From Gavia stellata (lineage: Eukaryota > Chordata > Aves > Gaviiformes > Gaviidae), in the NCBI RefSeq assembly GCF_030936135.1, contig NC_082617.1, positions 572,501 to 636,500 of the forward strand: a DNA stretch of 64,000 bases, read 5' to 3'. Under the pieces are notes generated by a model. The model ran no database searches. It was not told where the DNA came from and saw only the letters and a list, made by a program, of their open reading frames with translations. Made by a program: the position numbers and the translations under genes. The first letter of the stretch is position 1. Each line of letters starts with the position of its first letter. Below, piece after piece: positions 1-11,271 of this stretch.

Positions 1-1785
1 AGAAGTGGAAGAAGAAGTGGAAGAAGAAGATAAAGAAGCGGAAGAAGAAGAAGAAGTGGAAGAAGAAGAAGAAGAAGAAGAAAGAGAAGTGGAAGAAGAA
101 GAAGAAGAAAGAGAAGTGGAAGAAGAAGAAGAAGAAAGAGAAGTGGAAGAAGAAGAAGAAGAAAGAGAAGTGGAAGAAGAAGAAGAAGAACTGGAAGAAG
201 AAGAAGAAGTGGAAGAAGAAGAAGAAGAAGAAGTGGAAGAAGAAGAAGAAGAAGAAGTGGAAGAAGAAGAAGAAGAAGAAAGAGAAGTGGAAGAAGAAGA
301 AGTGGAAGAAGAAGAAGAAGAAGTGGAAGAAGAAGAAGAAGAAGTGGAAGAAGAAGAAGAAGAAGTTAAAGAAGAAGAAGAAGAAGTTAAAGAAGAAGAA
401 GAAGAAGTTAAAGAAGAAGAAGAAGAAGTTAAAGAAGAAGAAGAAGAAGAAGAAGTTAAAGAAGAAGAAGAAGAAAGAGAAGTGGAAGGAGAAGAAGTGG
501 AAGAAGAAAGAGAAGTGGAAGGAGAAGAAGTGGAAGAAGAAAGAGAAGTGGAAGAAGAAGAAGAAGAAGAAAGAGAAGTGGAAGAAGAAGAAGAAAGAGA
601 AGTGGAAGAAGAAGAAGAAAGAGAAGTGGAAGAAGAAGAAGAAGAAGAAGAAAGAGAAGTGGAAGAAGAAGAAGAAGAAGAAAGAGAATGGGAAGAAGAA
701 GAAGAAGAAGAAGAAAGAGAAGTGGAAGAAGAAGAAGAAGAAGAAAGAGAAGTGGAAGAAGAAGAAGAAGAAGAAAGAGAAGTGGAAGAAGAAGAAGAAG
801 AAGAAAGAGAAGTGGAAGAAGTAGAAGAAGAAGAAAGAGAAGTGGAAGAAGAAGAAGAAGAAGAAGAAAGAGAAGTGGAAGAAGAAGAAGAGGAAGAAGA
901 AAGAGAAGTGGAAGAAGAAGAAGAGGAAGAAGAAAGAGAAGTGGAAGAAGAAGAAGAGGAAGAAGAAAGAGAAGGGGAAGAAGAAGAAGAAGAAGAAGAA
1001 AGAGAAGGGGAAGAAGAAGAAAGAGAATGGGAAGAAGAAGAAGAAGAAGAAAGAGAAGGGGAAGAAGAAGAAAGAGAATGGGAAGAAGAAGAAGAAGAAG
1101 AAGAAAGAGAAGGGGAAGAAGAAGAAGAAGAAGAAGAAAGAGAAGGGGAAGAAGAAGAAGAAGAAGAAAGAGAAGGGGAAGAAGAAGAAGAAGAAGAAAG
1201 AGAAGGGGAAGAAGAAGAAAGAGAATGGGAAGAAGAAGAAGAAGAAGAAGAAAGAGAAGGGGAAGAAGAAGAAAGAGAATGGGAAGAAGAAGAAGAAGAA
1301 GAAGAAAGAGAAGGGGAAGAAGAAGAAGAAGAAGAAAGAGAAGGGGAAGAAGAAGAAGAAGAAGAAAGAGAAGGGGAAGAAGAAGAAGAAGAAGAATAGA
1401 AGTGGAAGAAGAAGAAGAATAAGAAGATAGAGAAGTGGAAGAAGATAGAGGAGAAGGAGAAGAAGACAGAGAAGGAGAAGACAGAGAAGGAGAAGACAGA
1501 GAAGGAGAAGACAGAGAAGGAGAAGACAGAGAAGGAGAAGACAGAGAAGGAGAAGACAGAGAAGGAGAAGACAGAGATGAAGAAGATAGAGATGAAGACA
1601 GAAAAGGAGAAGATAGAGATGAAGAAGATGAAGAAGAAGCTGAAGCTGAAGAATCAGAAGAAGTGGAAGAAGAAGCAGAGGAAGAAGAAGAAGAAGTAGA
1701 AGCAGAGGAAGAAGAAGGAGAAGCAGCAGTACAAGTACAAGCAGGAAAAGATGAAGAAGCAGAAGCAGAAGAAGAGGTGTGTGGT
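1..1785 (+). repeat. Giant polypurine (GAA)n-type microsatellite/minisatellite
   Basis: Almost pure purine on the plus strand for about 1.78 kb. The base unit is GAA, interrupted by AAAGAGAAGTGG or AGAGAAGGGG blocks that repeat every 24-36 bases. From about 1450 to 1575 it changes to a regular 15-bp unit (GAAGGAGAAGACAGA, about eight copies), then decays through GAA/GCA mixes to 1785. Long poly-Glu (plus) and poly-Ser/Leu (minus) frames here are translations of the repeat, not genes. It lies just downstream of the last visible RBBP6-like exon, so it would be intronic or at a breakpoint of that copy. The left edge is cut by the window. Confidence 0.95.
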
Positions 1786-1991
1786 ACCGTGGGGTATTTT
1801 CCAAAGCTTGACACGTATCGATGACAAGCACACTTTCTGCCTTCCAAAAGTTGCTCCGCTGTGCTTCTTGGCCAGTGACGCATGAAAAGCGCTCTCGGGC
1901 CTTCCTGTTCCCCTGTGAACCAATGAAAACAGTGGGACAATGAGCTCTGCTGAAACACATGAAGCACTGCGTATGTGGAAATAAAACTTAC

Positions 1992-2189
1992 CTTCTCTTC
2001 CAACAAACTGCTAACTGACAGAGAGGAAAATTTAGGAAGTTCAGCGGCACTCACCAGAGCAGCAGGAGGTGTAAGAGTCATGACCAGTGGTGGAGGGGGT
2101 GGCGGTGGCGGCTGCTGCTGCTTTTGCTGCTGAATCAGCTTATGGAGCCTTTTTGTGTAGCCAGTTCCATTTTTGAAGTTGTTCACAGC
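1992..2189 (-). pseudogene. RBBP6: RBBP6-like exon after the RING (AVNNFKNGTGY segment)
   Basis: Exactly 66 codons between CTCTAG and GTAAGT. It begins AVNNFKNGTGYTKRL, followed by a Gln run and a Pro run, and ends SSLLEEK at the usual exon boundary. It is open, and the 104-nt upstream exon joins it in phase 0. The Gln/Pro composition and much of the middle differ from the mammalian gene. Confidence 0.87.
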
Positions 2190-2626
2190 CTAGAGGCAGA
2201 AAAACATTGACAAAATGTAATACGAAACACAGTAGATAGATGAAAAAAAGCCTGCAGAGTAAAATTCCTTGTGTATTCCTGTAAATGCTATCAAGCCTAA
2301 AATAAATCACCATACAGATCTATGAATACATCACATTAAACTCTGATATTAATGGTGGGTAACTCAGAGTATCTGTATTTAAAGTACTTCAGTGTTAGCT
2401 CTGAACTTGAAAAGTGAGGCAATCGTGTTAAACAAAAGCGTGAGCTGAACTTGCCAGGTTGTCTCTTAACTGTAAGCTTCTGTAACAACAGAGAATGTAT
2501 TTGAACAGTGAATTTGGCCTTATTCAACTCAGCCTTGCTGAAGGAGATTTATATTAATATTTTCTTCCCTTTCAGCTTTTTACAAATAGCCTTTTCTTAC
2601 AGTTGACGTAAAAGTCATCGTGTTAC

Positions 2627-2730
2627 CTTGCATAGGAACTGGTTGGCGATTAAAGCATCAGGAGAAACATCTGTGTGATTACCCGCTGGGCATGTATGTT
2701 CCTCGGATTCCAGTAATGCTGTTCTAATAC
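2627..2730 (-). pseudogene. RBBP6: RBBP6-like RING-end exon with a lost zinc-ligand cysteine
   Basis: A 104-nt exon with acceptor CACAG and donor GTAACA. It reads IRTALLESEEHTCPAG and then DVSPDALIANQFL, matching the end of the RBBP6 RING domain. The family motif CPTC is CPAG here, so one zinc-binding Cys is Gly. It needs one base from an upstream exon to complete a Cys codon, and no such exon is found. Confidence 0.85.
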
Positions 2731-4167
2731 CTGTGAATCATTAGAATCATCAAAATACTCTTTAGCCAAACGAAGGAAATTTGGGGGGTTCTAATCAATC
2801 ATAAAAACACGTATATGATTAATGGGTGAATATGGTCTTGAATTCAGAGCATGAAGTTCTAAATGTTCAATAGTGTCAAAAATTCCTAGCATCAATTCTA
2901 GATCCTTAAAATAAAGATGAAAAGTCAAAACCGCTACATGGTAATTTTTATCCTCTCGGCACTATTTTGAAATGTGTAGTTACACACCGTTTTCAAGCCA
3001 AGTGTCAAATCAAGATCGAGACCATTACCAGTCAAGTATTTCCTTGTGTTACTTAGTCATATCTTAGGAGCAGAATGAGAGCGTTTTAAAACCTGAAGAA
3101 AAATGCTAACCCTTTTCCAAATGTAAATTCAGAGTGGTGGTATACTAAAAAAGGCTTAACCTTTGGGAAATTAAAGCAGCATCCAACCCTCGAGTCACCC
3201 AGATCCAAACATGGACTGCAGGCAGAAGTTAAGAAAAATGGCAGGGATTTGACCCACAAATGCACCAGGCTCCAACCTTGTGCCAGAATTTGTATACCAG
3301 GTTTTAGACATTTTCATTTGCAGGCAAACTACTAAACTAAACTGCTTTGTCAGGTAACGTGGAAAGATCAAACGCAGACCTTCAGAATACCACTTTGTGT
3401 AGCAACGATATTTAAATTCACAGCAATCTATTAAAGGCATTTATGTACTCAGAGGGGCCCAAACAATATCGCTTCAATGATACAGTCTTAGGAACAAAGA
3501 CCCAAGTATTTAAGGACATCAGAAGGAATCATTTAGCTGCACAGAACTGCCCTCAAGAGGTATGGGATATGTTTGTTTGGGTATTTCTTTGAACCCCCAA
3601 GCCAAAAGTAAGAAACAGTACCAAGTTTAACAATCATGGATTCTCAGTGGGTTTTGATAACATTCTCAAAAACCATTAGGCAAAAAAAGTATTTAAAAAC
3701 AAAAGCTAAGTGATACAATGTCAAAATGGCAAAAAATACACTCCAATCAATTTTTATTGCAGGAAAGAAAGAGCACACAACCACCTAGACCAACATCCAT
3801 ATTACTAGCTGTAGGCAGACAGCTGTAGAACGTGGCGCCATGTTCAGTTGTGCAAACCTTGAGCCTACGTGATCTACAAACGATCATACGTTATCCGTAG
3901 AGCACAAAGTCGTTCAGGAAATATTCTGGCATATTCGATATGAAATACAATGCATTACTAGGCACAAGCACCAAGATTCACTTTACAGCTGTGCAATGGC
4001 ATGACTCAGTTTTTCCTTTGCTGAACCAACTACATGGTATTTACAACACAGACTATGTTTTACTGGGAAATACATTAAGTTAATGTTTGGAAAATTAATA
4101 CAAGGCTTCATTGTTGAGATCTAAGTGCAGCGTGTAGAAAAAACTCTGAGATTGTGTTTTTACATAC
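2731..4167. other. Non-coding stretch where the RBBP6 zinc-knuckle and RING exons should be
   Basis: Plain AT-moderate sequence. I searched both strands by eye for the CCHC zinc knuckle and the first part of the RING and found neither. The short open frames have no recognisable motif. I read this as intronic DNA with an internal deletion of several exons. Confidence 0.6.
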
Positions 4168-4204
4168 TGCTTTTGGTGTTCCACTCACTGGCTCAGTTCG
4201 ACTT
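4168..4204 (-). pseudogene. RBBP6: RBBP6-like exon 3 (short linker exon)
   Basis: A 37-nt exon, acceptor TTCTAG and donor GTATGT. It completes the Pro codon from exon 2 and reads SRTEPVSGTPKA, matching the SRTEP segment that follows the DWNN domain. It ends in phase 0. Confidence 0.75.
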
Positions 4205-6883
4205 CTAGAAGAAGAAATAAAGGTGATCAGAACTTAAACTAAAGTACTTGTACCCAACATCAAGCAGTGAAAACAGATTCTAAAACCTCAACATCAAAAC
4301 ATTCTGTTCTGATAGTCTGGTGACTGTGGAAATTTATTCATATACATAAATACTTCTCTCTTCGTACATTCAGTGCAACTAAAAAAACCCCCAAAAATCC
4401 CATTTCTCCTTTGTCACAAATTACTCTAAGACTTACAGATGTAGAACACAACAGTGCAAGACAAAGTCCTCAGATATTTTGTCTCTGCTGCATACGTATC
4501 GAAAATATGAAGTCTGTACCACGGTTTTGTGTTCTTAAATAATCAGCCATCAACATATGAAGGTAACTTTAGCCACCTGTATATCCCCAGTATTACAAAT
4601 AGGTACCAGAGAGAGTACTTTAGTCTCTAAGAAAGAACAGGGGTAGTCGAGACCCTTTGAAGTGCAAGTTTACTTAAGGGAAAAAAATCAGTCATCTGAC
4701 AGAGAAATAACAACAATGTCAGCAGCAGAGTCTTTGGAACAGTGTTTCTTTGTGGAAGCCTAAGCACTGTGTTCAGGTATCGACTGCACTTAGCCATGAA
4801 AGTGCCAAAATGCTACATGCGTTACATATGCTATATTGGCTAAAAATAGTAGTAGAAATGTCACCTGAAAGCAGTTCCTAGGATTTTGTGCGATTTAGGA
4901 GTCCCATGACAAAAACACAAAAGGTCTTAATTGCCAGCATGTGCTTTAAGATAATCTTGAAAATGCTACAATATCTTAGGAAATATCTATTACATTTGAA
5001 ACCTTGCTGAGCTTCCACATACTCATTGATCTCTATTTGCATGCTGCTCATCACGAATCGGACATGCAACCATTGATACAGTTAACAAACCATTCATACA
5101 TCATCCAAAGCATCCCACGAGCAGAGGCAATTCAAAGGCTCCTATGGACCTATGTACAAATAGAAAGGCTCACGCTTCCTGCCACTGCTAGAACACCACC
5201 AGGCTCGCAGCTACAGCCACGTACCTCCTGAAGATGAGGAAGTACGAGGAAACACTTTAGATTGCCACACGATGGTTTCTTCATCCATTGACCTTGAAGA
5301 ACATACTCCAAGGCGAGTAACGCATTTTGAAGGCCTCTCCACCATTACAGCCCACATTCATCATCCCCAAATGTTAACCACTCTACCAGTTGTTTCTGCA
5401 ATGTTTTCAGCTGAAGGAATAGAAAGCTAATCTGCCTGGTTAATTTTCAACGTTAGAACAGCAGTGCCATTCCTTCCTTATCCCCACATCCAGCTATTTC
5501 TTTGATCTTTGATGCTAGCAGCACCTATCCTCTCCTTTTAGGGCAGCATTACAACAGCAGGAGAGGGTGCCATCCAACCAGAAATGGAGGATGCACTGAC
5601 AAGACAGCACTAAGCATACATATTTCAATTAATCTCCCAAACAAAGCCATGTTTATAAGAACCATGCTGTGGCATCCAGAATTGCTAGGGAGTGCCTGAA
5701 AGCACTGCAGCAACTACTGCAGTCATATGCCCAAAGTTTACATGCAGAGCCACATAAATGCATGGGTTTTTGCTTGCAGATGCTTCATGGGCACCAGGAT
5801 GCTGCTGTACTGTTTGTTCGAGACACACTGTAACTCATCAGTCTACTTTATTTCTTGAGAACCAACATCAGAAAGGCACGGCAAAACCACAAGCTAGTAA
5901 TACCTACTGATTGTGGTGAAGAGGCATATCTTTAAGGTGGCTGGAAAACATGGCCATTCAAACAACGCTAATGGAGCTGCTACAGAATGGGACTGTAGGA
6001 ATATGTAAATGACAGCCATAATCCTGTAGTCAGGATTGCATTTGAATAGCTGTAATTTTAATCACTACACCCGATTCTCTGTCCTCTGTAAACCTCAGGA
6101 ACACAGAATTAAAACCTGGAGCACAGATAATCAGCTTAGGGTAAAAACAGACATAGAAAGACAACTCCTAACATTTGCTAAGGTGCTGCACTGCTTACTG
6201 AGTTTCAAGTTTGGAAAGGATTAACTGTTCCTTCATCATACTCACACAAAAGGCAATCCACTTTAGCATATTGTTCTTTTTCTCTTGCCTGAAACCGGCG
6301 TTGTCTTTAGGAAACTAACAGGAATCACTTATGAATGGAACTTCTTGTTTGCATGGTTCACCAGCTGGTAGCCCTTGGTCTTTATAGCTGGTACGCAAAA
6401 CACCCATATTTGGGGCATACGAATACCTGCCGTATCCCGCCCCCCCTTCCCCAAATGCAAGAAATAGTCAAACACTCAGACTTGGACTCTTCTGAGATGG
6501 GAACAAATTATAAGTTTACACTACAATGCGAATCTGTCTTTACTATAAAAGCAATAAAAGCAAACACATATAATAAGGAATCTCTCCACCGAGAGGAAAC
6601 AGGATCTGCAACTTGGCTCTCAGAACAATCAACCCCAAGAACAAACCCAACAGATTCATTTTACAAGTTACCATTGTTGGAGATGGAACTCCATGTCCCC
6701 GCAGGCTGAAAAATGTCAGTCTACTTTGGGACAGATACGTTAAAATCTACCCCATGACAACAAAAATTAACAGCAGCTTTAACAAGAAAGAGACAATCTG
6801 AATGCCTCTGTAAACTAATAGCCACAAAAAAGTTAACACACTGAAACCCCTAACAAAGAATACAGTACATTATGGATACTTAC
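4205..6883. other. Intron 2 of the RBBP6-like copy; nothing else recognised
   Basis: Single-copy-looking AT-moderate sequence with no domain-like frame and no recognised transposon. Confidence 0.6.
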
Positions 6884-6983
6884 GGAACATAGGTTTTGCT
6901 GGTAGCTTTAACTCCTCCAGCAAGGATTCTTCTAACAATTCCCGACGAGCTCTTAGGAATCGGGGCATTACCATGTGGGTATT
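6884..6983 (-). pseudogene. RBBP6: RBBP6-like exon 2 (DWNN domain, C-terminal half)
   Basis: A 100-nt exon between a TTTTCAG acceptor and a GTAAGT donor. With exon 1 it reads EEYPHGNAPIPKSSSGIVRR and then a GGVKATSKTYV-type end, matching the second DWNN exon. Open, no stop. Confidence 0.88.
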
Positions 6984-9277
6984 CTGAAAACAACATAAAT
7001 ACAGACAAAAACATTAGTCAATTAATGAGAATGTATATTAATATGTAATTGCGTAGCCCTTCAGAGAATCCCTTTACAGACATTAAAGCAAAACTTTATA
7101 GGTAACATCGCGCCGTTATCATCTCAACACGCTAACAGTACATTTCAAGAAATCTTCACGTTTGATAATCAAACACAAGCAGCAAAATATTTCTCTTTTT
7201 TTTACAATAGTTTAAATGCCAACAGCAAAATGGTCTCAAAGGTCACTAAAGAAGAGTCTGCTAATGCACGAGGTTCTCTCCTGATCTAGCTTAAGTTGCT
7301 TTTGCTTCCATTAGGCTACAAAACCAATAGAACTTTGGAGCAAAACAAACCACAGCAAAGTCTCACCTGCGTAAGCCAGATTCTAAAGCCTGACTAGCTT
7401 GCCCTGCAACAAACCAGGCACTTAGCTAAAGCATGAAAACTCCACGCCGTCGCTTTCATAGCTGTTAACTAAAAACGATGCACCTCTGCTGCCAGTGCTC
7501 CAGGCTGACAGAACACAGAAGAGAGCCTGCCACCGCTGCCTATTTCTTGGAGCTTAATCCATCAACAACCACACTTCTCAGCTGCTCAGTGCTTTACATT
7601 TAAATGGAAACAAAACTGGCAGGGCTAGAATTTGGATCACAGAAGTTTTGGGGGGGTTTTGAGCTTGATTTCACAAGCAGGGCAAAACTGGCTCAAACTA
7701 AAGGGGCATTTCCCCTCTTTAGCTTTTATTAAAGGTGAAGTGGAAAAAACATAGGCTAAAAAGCTAACTTTTTTTTTTTTAATAGGAAAAGACTAAAGCT
7801 GGAGCACTATTCCTGAAGTCCCTGGAAATTTTTGTTTGCTCAGTTTGAATTTAACAGATGCCAGCTTAGTCTAACAGCTCTCAGACTAAACGGGCATCTC
7901 CCACCAGGAACCTGTTCCCTGCAGGCAGCAACATCCCCTGGCAACTACTAGGACCTGCAAAGCAGTATCGCTCTGCCTCAACGCATGACTCAACATCTGC
8001 AAAGCGAGCAGTGACATCATGCTCAACAAGGCTACTTTTCACACGTGTCCAAGCAGAGCTCCAATAGAAATGTTCAACAAAGCTGGAGGTAACAACATTG
8101 TGGATTCCTATTCCCTAGCAGCACACCACTTGTTTTAGTGTCAGTGATGGCCAGTACGTAGCTACTGGGCTTTTGTCAATCTGACCTGTGATTAAAAATA
8201 AGGATTCAATTAACTCAGAAAGCTTACAAGAGCACAGGAAGATTTGGGTGTTCTATTAAAGTCCAGAGCAGAAGAGACACAAGGGTCTGAAACTTGCTAC
8301 CTATTCTACAAGAAAATAGTAGGCTTGAAAGAGTCAAGGGGAAGAAGCATTTCAACGAATGAATGGAGGCAGACAACTTAAACAACAGCTACTTTGACTG
8401 CTGCCTCATACGGAAGAATTGATGACTTCTCTAAGAACATTTCTTATGTATATTCACCACAAGTGTTCTGCCATAAAACTTCAGTACTGCCCTGAGGTGG
8501 TTAACACGTGGTGCCAGGAAAAGAAAAACAAGGTTAGAAATCAATAAGAAAATGATGCTCAATAGCATCTGAATGGCAATGTCTTTGGTGTAGAAAAGCA
8601 GTTACGTTAACATGAAATTCCAAAGGATAATTTAGATACAGAGAACACTCACGTGCAAGATGGCCCCAAAATGGGGATAGTGAGCACTTTCTGCAACAGC
8701 CACAAAACCACTTTTCCAGTGCAGTGGGGTAAAACAAGTTGAAGACAAAATTCAGTCACTCAAACCACTTTTCTTCTTCAAATTAGCCTTCTATTCTATC
8801 ACTTTCAGCTTTCTCTGCCAGATTTCAAAGAAATCTGGCAAGTTTGTTATTACAAGGCATCCTCCCACGTTTCCTTACCATTTTACCTAGAAGAATTCCA
8901 GGAAACCAAAACGTTTGTAAGCACTACCTGTTGCACATCAATGATGTATTCTTCTACGCATAGCTCTGTGTCTAAAACACGGATCTGAAGGTAGTTGTCA
9001 GAGCAGCAGCTACGAAAGAACAGCTCTGTGAGGCCCCCAACACAAGTCACAGCTACCGATCGTGGCCAAATCGCATTAGGGCTTCCCACACCGTTTAATC
9101 CCGGGAGCCCCTTGCCCCGCACACGCCGGCGGGATGGGGCCCAGGCTGACTCACGCTGCGTGGGGACGAGCCACAAAGAGCAGAGCGCGGCTCCTGCAGA
9201 CGCAGCCAGCGCAGGGCAGTCTGCGATGCCGCCAGCCGGGCGGTGCCTGAGGCCCCGCGCCCGCCACCCCCATGCAC
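6984..9277. other. Intron 1 of the RBBP6-like copy; nothing else recognised
   Basis: AT-moderate intronic sequence turning GC-rich from about 9060 as it enters the CpG island. No recognised repeat or second gene. Confidence 0.6.
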
Positions 9278-9930
9278 CTTCTGTAGTCTGGGCGTTGGTG
9301 ATCTGCAGGTGGCAGTTGGCCGCCTTCAGCTTCTCGCGGCCCATGATCTGGCGCTTGAGGTCGCACAGGGAGATGTGGAGGCCGTCGAAGGTGACCGCGT
9401 CATAGTTCAGCTTGGGGGAGAACTTGTAATGGATGCACAACGTGGTCGGGGCCAGGCGGTGCCGGCTGCACGAAGGCGTCTACCGCGGCAGACAGCATCG
9501 TGGCCTCTGCGCCAGGTTAGGACCCACAGCGGCTCGGGGAAAAAAACCACTGAGGGGATCAGGGCAAGCAGCGCAGGCTGAGATCAAGCCCCTCCTCGCA
9601 GCGGGGTCGGGCAGGCAGACAACTGGGAGAGGTCCCCGCGGCCCTGGCTCGGCCTCTGCTCTCTCTCCCGCATACAGCGCTCCCAGGCCCGACCGCTCGC
9701 CATGGCGACTCGGGGCCCCCCAGCGTTCCGCTGAAGGGTTTCCCGGCCGACAACCACACAGGCCGCCGCCAGCGCATCACTGCAAAGGCACACCGCACCC
9801 ACCCCCTGCCCCACGTAACCCAGCACACTATGACAAAAGGACCGCGTCACGTGGGCGTGGCGGCCCCACCCTCTTCATCCTAACGCCGAGCACCCCCCAG
9901 GGGAGAGCCGTTACCGGTCGGCGTCACCAA
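9060..9930 (-). promoter_or_regulatory. CpG island over RBBP6-like exon 1 and its upstream side
   Basis: CpG-dense sequence spanning exon 1 and about 480 bp upstream of it on the minus strand, with a CCAAT-like CCATGG/CCAC-rich mix but no TATA box. It ends abruptly near 9930-9960, where retroviral sequence starts, so the normal upstream flank of this promoter is not present. Confidence 0.7.
9278..9443 (-). pseudogene. RBBP6: RBBP6-like exon 1 (DWNN domain, N-terminal half)
   Basis: Read on the minus strand, the frame contains HYKFSPKLNYDAVTFDGLH and the DLKRQIMGREKLKAANCHLQ stretch typical of the DWNN ubiquitin-like fold. The codon at the family's start position (9443-9441) is ACG, not ATG, with no nearby in-frame ATG before the conserved CxHYKF. 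The exon ends at 9278 before a GTGCAT donor, in phase with exon 2. It sits inside a CpG island. Confidence 0.88.
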
Positions 9931-9989
9931 CTGGTTGCCACTACGGGCCTATAGGCTCAGAGTTATCTACTCTGGGTCCAAACCTCACA

Positions 9990-10755
9990 GGTTTACCGAA
10001 TCGACTAAATCTGGCACATGCTAACCCTTTTACAGGAAATAATTTACATGATGCAGATTTATTTGAAGATTCTACTACCCTATTTGCACAACTACCAGGG
10101 CAACATTAGATAGGTGGAGAAAGGGCATTTGAGGATTTACCCTCCATCTGAGCTGAAAAGGGTATTCTAAGTGCATTAACACCACCCACACAGGTTACAA
10201 CCAGTACCCCTTCTGCCTCTGTAGCTCCTCGCTACTGCTATCTATGGGAAAAAGTGCTACAGCCCTCTGACAGAACATGGCACCAAGTTCCACCTGTCTG
10301 TAACAGCTTTTATCCCACGGTTAGGGGTTGCAGAACTAAAAAGGGCTATGGCAAATGTGTCAAGAGAATTAGAAAAAGCCTTTAATGAAAGTACAGATAG
10401 TATTACAGCCCTACAGGGAGATATCAAATTATTATCACAAATGCTAATATAGACTCAATTAGCCCTCGATCACCTTTTAGCAGCATAGGACAGAGTATGT
10501 GCATTATTGAATAACAGCTGCTGGGCTTTTTATGTAAATCAAGATGAGAAAAATGAAACTGATAGAAACAAGAGAAAGACTCATTTAAAAATATTACATG
10601 AAGTAAGGCAGGGATCTCCCCTAAATCTGTTTGAGTGGCTAACCTCTTGGCTCCCAGACTTAGGTAGAGGACTGTGGTTTGGGGCTGCTGTGTTCACTCT
10701 CTTGTTTTGCTTTATAAGTCTGTATGTGTGTGTACAGTGTTGTATTACCTTATGA
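9990..10755 (+). pseudogene. Endogenous retroviral env, transmembrane subunit (broken)
   Basis: The frame ending at the TGA at 10753-10755 holds a heptad-like region, an LALDHLL stretch of the immunosuppressive-domain region, and a C-X6-C pair in which the expected second adjacent Cys is Trp. A hydrophobic membrane anchor rich in Leu/Phe follows (about 10670-10750). Two in-frame TAG codons interrupt it at 10450-10452 and 10486-10488, with others upstream. Gamma-type TM architecture; not functional. Confidence 0.75.
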
Positions 10756-10801
10756 ATTCGACTTATGACTTAATGAGTAGTGTAGTGAGACCCTGGTGGT
10801 C

Positions 10802-10818
10802 AAAAGAAAGGGAGGGAC
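10802..10818 (+). other. Polypurine tract of the plus-strand ERV
   Basis: AAAAGAAAGGGAGGGA followed by C and then the TG that opens the LTR. This is the plus-strand primer site expected immediately 5' of a 3' LTR. Confidence 0.7.
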
Positions 10819-11271
10819 TGTTAGGAAAATCTCATTCCCTAACTATTGTACCAATTAGTCTTTAGAGTATGAAACTGTATGAACTTTCTGAAGATACATC
10901 TAGTTGACATTGTATACTACCTAGCCGTGGTTCAGTCAGCATGACTAAAGGACCCAAGCCCATTGCACAGAGGAGAAGGACAGCCTCCACCCTCAAGAAG
11001 AAAGGATTCCCCTGGACTACCCAGATCGTGCCAGCATCCCAGCCCCTCCGACACCTCTGGGAAACCCTCCCACAATCTGCCATCAGAGATAAGGAACTGC
11101 AGCAAGACTGACTCCGGGGACGTCTAGATCAAGGAAGAAGCAGGTGGATGATGACGCCACAGAATTTGAGTTGCTTTGCAAAACAGCAGTGTGTGTATGT
11201 GTGTGTGTGTTAACAGCGATTGGTCAAATCGATTTGAATCTGAACACTTGAAAGGTATAAGAATTATAGGA
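10819..11271 (+). mobile_element. Truncated 3' LTR of the plus-strand ERV
   Basis: Starts TGTTAGGAAA right after the polypurine tract. It includes a short TG microsatellite near 11190-11212. No R/U5 or closing CA is seen; instead the sequence passes straight into pol near 11271. The exact junction is not resolved. Confidence 0.6.

Larger units (their letters stand above)
1992..9443 (-). pseudogene. RBBP6: RBBP6-like partial gene copy (E3 ubiquitin ligase family), probably a pseudogene
   Basis: Five minus-strand exons with GT-AG splice sites encode pieces of RBBP6, a nuclear RING-type ubiquitin ligase that binds RB1/p53 pathway proteins and takes part in mRNA 3'-end processing. In order: the DWNN ubiquitin-like domain (9443-9278 and 6983-6884), a linker (4204-4168), the end of the RING finger (2730-2627), and the segment after the RING (2189-1992). 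Exons 1-3 join in phase. The exon ending phase 0 at 4168 cannot join the exon starting phase 1 at 2730, and the exons for the zinc knuckle and most of the RING are not found between them. The expected initiator ATG reads ACG, and the last RING cysteine (family CPTC) reads CPAG. Introns are retained, so this is a DNA-level duplicate. It could be a diverged functional paralogue, but the lost start, lost Cys and missing exons favour a pseudogene. Exons beyond 1992 are replaced by or lie beyond the purine array. Confidence 0.85.

Noticed and set aside
5-2186. Long Glu-rich (plus), Arg-rich (plus) and Ser/Leu-rich (minus) open frames
   Set aside because: They are the reading frames of a purine microsatellite. 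Only the first 66 codons of the minus frame (2189-1992) are a real exon.
8889-8970. EEYIIDVQQ stretch in the minus frame as RBBP6 exon 2
   Set aside because: It only resembles the first residues. A much better exon 2 with exact phase and sequence lies at 6884-6983.
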